Assembly (NCBI RefSeq): GCF_031755915.1
Contig: NC_083385.1
Location: 12,483,001 to 12,547,000, forward strand
Reading direction: 5' to 3'
Length of the DNA stretch: 64,000 bases
Source: Ziziphus jujuba
Lineage: Eukaryota > Streptophyta > Magnoliopsida > Rosales > Rhamnaceae
Notes under the pieces: generated by a model
Databases searched by the model: none
Told to the model about the DNA's origin: nothing
The model's input: the letters and a program-made list of their open reading frames with translations, nothing else
Part shown: positions 59,758-64,000 of the stretch, in pieces
Layout: every line of letters starts with the position of its first letter
Numbering within the stretch: position 1 is the first letter of the stretch
Position numbers and translations under genes: made by a program

Positions 59758-61434
59758 TTAATCAAATTGCCATGGCCTACCTAATAGTATATGTCCAGCA
59801 ATTATGGGTACAATATCACATAAAACTACATCCTCATATCTACCTATATTAAATTTTACTTTGGCTTGTTTATTCACTTTTATTTTACCACCATCATTAA
59901 GCCATTGTAATCTATAAGGTTCTGGATGTTTAATAGTTATTAAGCCTAATTTATCAACTACAATGTTACTAATTACATTTGTACAACTTCCACTATCAAT
60001 AATCATACTACAAATCTTACCTTGAATTTCACATCGGGTGTGGAAGATGTTCTCTCTTTGAATTTCATCCTCATCTTTGTATGCAGTAAGTACTCTCCTA
60101 GAAAGCAAGCTTAATTCAGCATTGGATGCTTGCAAGGTTTTGGGTTCATCCTCCAAGTCCTCCTCCTCTTGCTTGGCTTCATCCTCACTTTCTTCACTTT
60201 CCGATTTTAGCTCGTCATCGCCCTTTAACACCATGATTCTTCTATTCGGGCATTGGATAGCAATGTGTCCTCCTCCCTGGCACTTAAAACACACAACATC
60301 ATAAGTTCTAGAAGGTTTAGGATCTAATTTTACCTCATTCTTTGGTGCTTGGACAGATTCGTTTCTAGTCTCCTTCCTTGGCCAGTTTGAACTTTCTTCC
60401 TTGACTTTCGGCTTTGGCTTGCTTTCATAGATGGGATTGTTCCTCCAGCCACTTGAATTGGACCTTCCACTGTTGGAAACACCTCCAAACCATGATCTTA
60501 CACCCCTCCTCTTGAATTGATGCTCTAATTTAATAGCCACATGCAACATCTCCTCCAATTCCACATATTGTTGCAATTCTAGTTGATTGGCTATTTCACG
60601 ATTCAAACCACCAAGAAACCTTGCCATGGTTGCTTCCCTATCTTCATTCAAGTTCAATCTCATCATAAGCATCTCCATCTCCTTGTAATAATCCTTCACG
60701 GATCCGTGTCCTTGAGATAAAGATGGAAGTCTTTGATGCAGCAACCTATGATAGTGTGATGGTACGAATCGCTTCCGCATGGCTCCTTTCATTTGTCGCC
60801 ATGTAGTAATCAAGTCATCACCAACTCTCCTTCGGGTGTTTTGCTCATTGGTCCACCATTGGAGTGCATAATGGCCAAACTCCATTGCTGCCAATTTCAC
60901 CTTCTTAGCCTCCGAATAATTATGACGGTCAAATATCATCTCCATTTTTTCTTCCCACTCCAAATATGCTTCGGGGTCACTTTTTCCCATGAATGGTGGG
61001 ATGTTGATCTTGATATTGCTAAGATTATCATTTGTTTCTTCCCTCTTATATCTTCCATGGCCAGCTCTATCTTGGACAGCAAAAGTTTTGTTCATACCTT
61101 CCTCAAAGTCTCCATCAAATGGCTCCTCATCAAATTCCTCTCTCGGTCTCTCGTGACCTCCTCATCCTCGGCCTCGTCCTCCATGGAATTCTTGCCTATT
61201 TCTTGTGTTCGGAATTCCTTGGGAAACTTCTAGCCTTCCCATCCTTTGATTCACATGCTCAACTTGAGCACTAACCCGCTGTATTGACTCCAAAACAGCT
61301 CTCATGTCCACTTGGTCTCCTCTCCCGGTAGCTCGGACATTGCCATGGAATGCTACGGACTCTTCCTCATTGATCCTCAAGGGTGGATCTCCTCTTCTTA
61401 TTCTAGAATCTGCCATGTTAGTAAAATACTGCAA
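59758..61434 (-). pseudogene. Gypsy B gag-protease, unit 5
   Basis: Same stops as unit 1. Private change at 59886 turns Glu 404 (numbering of unit 1) into Lys in the protease region. Leader and junction at 61435-61676. Confidence 0.88.
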
Positions 61435-61999
61435 AAATAAAATAAATCCTCACAATATTCACTCCCTCACGTGTTTCACTTAAACAAGGTCTCGACACTC
61501 GTGTTTGCACACTAGTTTAGGCTTTTACCCTCTTTTAAGCTCACACACTCTTGCCTTTTTCCACTCAATGAGTTATCTCAAAGTTCTAATTAAAACACCC
61601 ACAAAACAGCAATTAGATCACTAGTATGTTTTAATTAAACTTATCAACAATCAGTAAGCAAAAAGTAGGCAGTTGGAAGGCCTTAAAGTAAGTTCAGTTG
61701 GAAGCCAGCCTAAGCCAAGAAGGTACGAATGAAGTGACGGGCCCCTTTAGAGATTGGGGTAGGGGAGCAGCTTTCCTGTGGTGGTAATTGCAAGCATCTC
61801 TCCTTTTCTCTTAGCATGCACAGTTTGCTTGCATGGCGCTTTAGGAACATCTCTCTTTCATAGTTTCACGCTGGCCTAATGAAAGTTAGTCTTTTAGTAA
61901 GCGTATATAAACAGCTGTTTAATGTATAAACAATTCTTTACACAGCGTTCAAAACCAACCTTGAAGTGAATGAATTAGAAAGAACGAAGAAGTAAAGAA

Positions 62000-62578
62000 A
62001 TGAGATGACTCTTTCTCGAACTATATCATAAACAGATCTTCCCCTCCACACCAATCACGAGTTTTTCTCCATTCCTCTCGTATATCGTCGTAACGCCCTT
62101 AATGATAGGTTTTCAAAAAGACTTTTCATGTCATTCCCATTTGGGTCCGATTTGGATCCCTTCGTTGTTTCCTTTTCCTCCTGCACCTTTTCCTCAAAAT
62201 GAGAAAGAAGATGGTACACTCAATTTGTATTATTTAAGTGCTTATTGCTTGCCAAAGATCCTACTTTTACAATTGGTAGGTCATCGGGTTATTCAAATAA
62301 GTCATGTTTTCTGTGCTTTTCCCATGTTACAACTTTTGTACCAATTCAGTCGATCCGGAATGGATTGTTTTAACATTCTATTAGGGAGCCTGATCATGAC
62401 TCTTCTGTGTGGTATTCATTCTCATTCAACTCTTGGGATCACATCAAGCAGTGGTTGGAACAGCTCACAAAATCTAACCACTTTACCTACTTTATTGCCC
62501 CCAACCATTTCTTGTACCTCTATTGAAATAGAATGGTTTCATTTTCCAATTTCGGTCTCAATTAGTTTACAAGATTGA
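62000..62578 (+). pseudogene. ccmB: ccmB pseudogene, unit 6
   Basis: Same lesions as the copy at 10987. Confidence 0.9.
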
Positions 62579-62892
62579 ATGGCCAACTCTCCTCTGGACC
62601 CTCAATTCGATTGTTTTCCAAGAATGTTTAGCCGGGTATGTAAGCCATGTATCTGGGAGGAACTTAAAAGAAGAGCTTTTGATTTTTTGCACCATCTTGC
62701 AGCTATTTAAATAAAACAATTTCATTTTCTTTTTAATAATAGTAACATTTTTTTTTTACTTAGAAGAAAGATTATATATATGTCCAATTTCCAGTGGTGG
62801 TTGGTTCCACAGCATGCTTCTCGCTTCCCTATGGAGTAATAAGGGGGGAAATACTTCTTTCTTAAAGGCTTTGTTCATGCTAGCCCCCAAAG

Positions 62893-63700
62893 AGTCTCTA
62901 GTTTTCCACTATCTCTCATCTGGCATCTCAGTACAATCCTATAACTCATAGCCTATCTTACCACAACAAAAAGTAGGTAGGCCCTCATATTCGCAGCGCT
63001 TCCAGAAGGCATTCCTTCCTTCACCAATCATAACACCCGGTAAGAAGGGCTTCTGCGGATCTAATTCATTACATACTTTGGCAAAGAGACCATGGCAGAT
63101 CTGTGATTATCTCATGGGGGAGGTGTTAAGCTTGATTGGTCTCCCTTTCTCTTTTGTTATAATGGAAACTATTGCAAAGTAATCTTGCTCCCACTATTCA
63201 AAAGGAAGATCGAGAAGACGAATGAATCCAAACCAAGGCCCTGAAAAAACCTTCTCTAGAGAGAGATTTTTTTCTCCAATGCACTTTATAGGGAAATAAA
63301 AACAAATGCTGCTCTATTTTGAAGGACCCCCATCCAGATCTGCTTTCTATCTTGGTAGTCTGGTATGTGTAATATAAGTTAAACCAGCCTTACAACTATA
63401 TTTGAGGAGTTCCATTAAGATAAAGAAAGTCATCATTCATCTTCCATAGCTGAAGTAGGCGTTCAGCCAAAGCATCAACCGTTCCATTGCTGAAAGTAAA
63501 GTATAAAGATAAGCTTTCCCCATAAGCTTACCTTCCCAAGCCTTCCTTTTATGGTTCAATACCATATCTAGGACAAGCATCCGATGAAACTGACTGAATC
63601 TCATATAACTACCAACCATTTGGTGGTAGAGTCCAAACCCATTTCCCGAATGAGGCCTCTTTCTTCGTCTACATAAAATATATCCAACCAAGAGAGTCAT
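62893..63700 (-). pseudogene. LINE ORF1 remnant, unit 6
   Basis: As 11880-12687, Ala state. The 300 bases after it (63701-64000) match 12688-12987 and hold nothing recognisable. Confidence 0.75.
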
Positions 63701-64000
63701 GAAACCTCCTTATTATCTTGACCTGGGGTTTGGTTCTCCTGCAACATCTTTTAACTGCTCTAGCATAGAGCTCCTTTCATCTCCTATATCTTCTTCTTAG
63801 AGCCCAAGGTTCGACACGGCCTAACCAGTTGGATCAGTGGATGTCTCTGCTATTTGCTAACAGGCACTCTTCATCTTCTCCTCTTTTATCTGAGCTTGAT
63901 TCTGTTGATTACAAAATTAATCTTGAAACAGGTCATAAACAGACCATCCAATAATTACTCTAAAAAGAAGTTCCACCAATCCCTTAGCTAAACAGAAGCA

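Larger units (their letters stand above)
51474..61676. repeat. Array unit 5 (10203 bp)
   Basis: Variant states: C at 53287, T at 53739, T at the 16035 counterpart, G at the 16791 counterpart (57603), T at 58417. Private changes: A-to-G at 53725, C-to-A at 53850, C-to-T at 59886. Confidence 0.95.
10664..64000. repeat. Head-to-tail tandem array, 10.2-kb unit, five full copies plus a partial sixth
   Basis: The word AAGGCCTT opening each unit recurs at 10664, 20865, 31068, 41271, 51474 and 61677: spacing 10201 once and 10203 four times. All internal features recur in the same order and strand. Copies differ at about ten single-base sites plus short indels (about 0.1 percent), so the array is very young or strongly homogenised. 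The first copy is 2 bp shorter because of a T-run (8 versus 10 T). The array continues past the window. Confidence 0.97.
61677..64000. repeat. Array unit 6, first 2324 bp only
   Basis: Variant states: C at 63490 and G at 63942, a combination found in no other unit. The window ends in the unassigned segment before the rRNA fragment. Confidence 0.95.

Noticed and set aside
10664..64000. Reading the array as part of a functional mitochondrial genome
   Set aside because: ccmB has an early stop and a deletion, gypsy and copia elements with nuclear-type features adjoin it, and transition-rich decay fits nuclear DNA. A mitogenome with these insertions remains a remote alternative.
10664..64000. A CRISPR-like or defence system in the regularly spaced repeats
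   Set aside because: The period is 10 kb with full-length near-identity, no short repeat-spacer pattern and no cas-like genes; this is a plant repeat region.

Overview
The window reads as repeat-rich nuclear DNA of a flowering plant, probably a eudicot. It holds plant-type Ty1/copia and Ty3/gypsy LTR retrotransposons (one with a perfect initiator-Met-tRNA primer site), a plant LINE ORF1 remnant, and a decayed copy of the plant mitochondrial gene ccmB. The ccmB copy carries a nonsense codon, a deletion and many transitions, which fits a nuclear copy of organellar DNA better than a working mitochondrial gene. I see no intact host gene, no tRNA and no CRISPR array. The species cannot be named.

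Layout. (1) 1-5586, + strand: a Ty1/copia element. The 5' LTR is cut by the window edge and the 3' LTR (4591-5586) is complete. The gag-protease-integrase-RT-RNase H reading frame is recognisable throughout but broken by several stops and frameshifts. (2) 5587-10352, - strand: Ty3/gypsy element A. Its RT is interrupted at the copia LTR boundary, so the copia element is nested in it. Going to higher coordinates come protease, gag, leader, primer site and LTR, then a minisatellite and a second pol C-terminus, giving an internal-LTR-internal order. (3) 10353-10663: a short unique spacer of unassigned DNA. (4) 10664-64000: a head-to-tail tandem array with a 10.2-kb unit, five full copies (10201, then 10203 bp each) and the start of a sixth, running off the window.

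Each array unit holds, in order: the ccmB pseudogene (+), a LINE ORF1 remnant (-), a fragment of organellar large-subunit rRNA (-), a Ty3/gypsy RNase H/integrase remnant (+), about 2.3 kb of unassigned DNA with one small membrane-type ORF, then gypsy element B (-) read from its 3' LTR back to gag. Element B lacks most of RT, RNase H and integrase, has a duplicated pre-RT block, and is cut off in its leader at the unit junction. The array therefore formed after element B had inserted.

Units differ at only about ten sites plus short length changes. These variants are shared in a mosaic way, which suggests exchange between copies, or an assembly that mixes copies. Unit 3 stands out. At 35120-35135, 16 bases are replaced, at equal length, by a sequence I recall as a PacBio 16-nt sample barcode. 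Four private 1-base indels follow within 1.7 kb. I read this as an assembly or read-trimming artefact, and it puts the reported copy number in doubt.

No gene here appears to work with another as a pathway. The window is a record of retrotransposon nesting, organelle-DNA insertion and recent tandem amplification.
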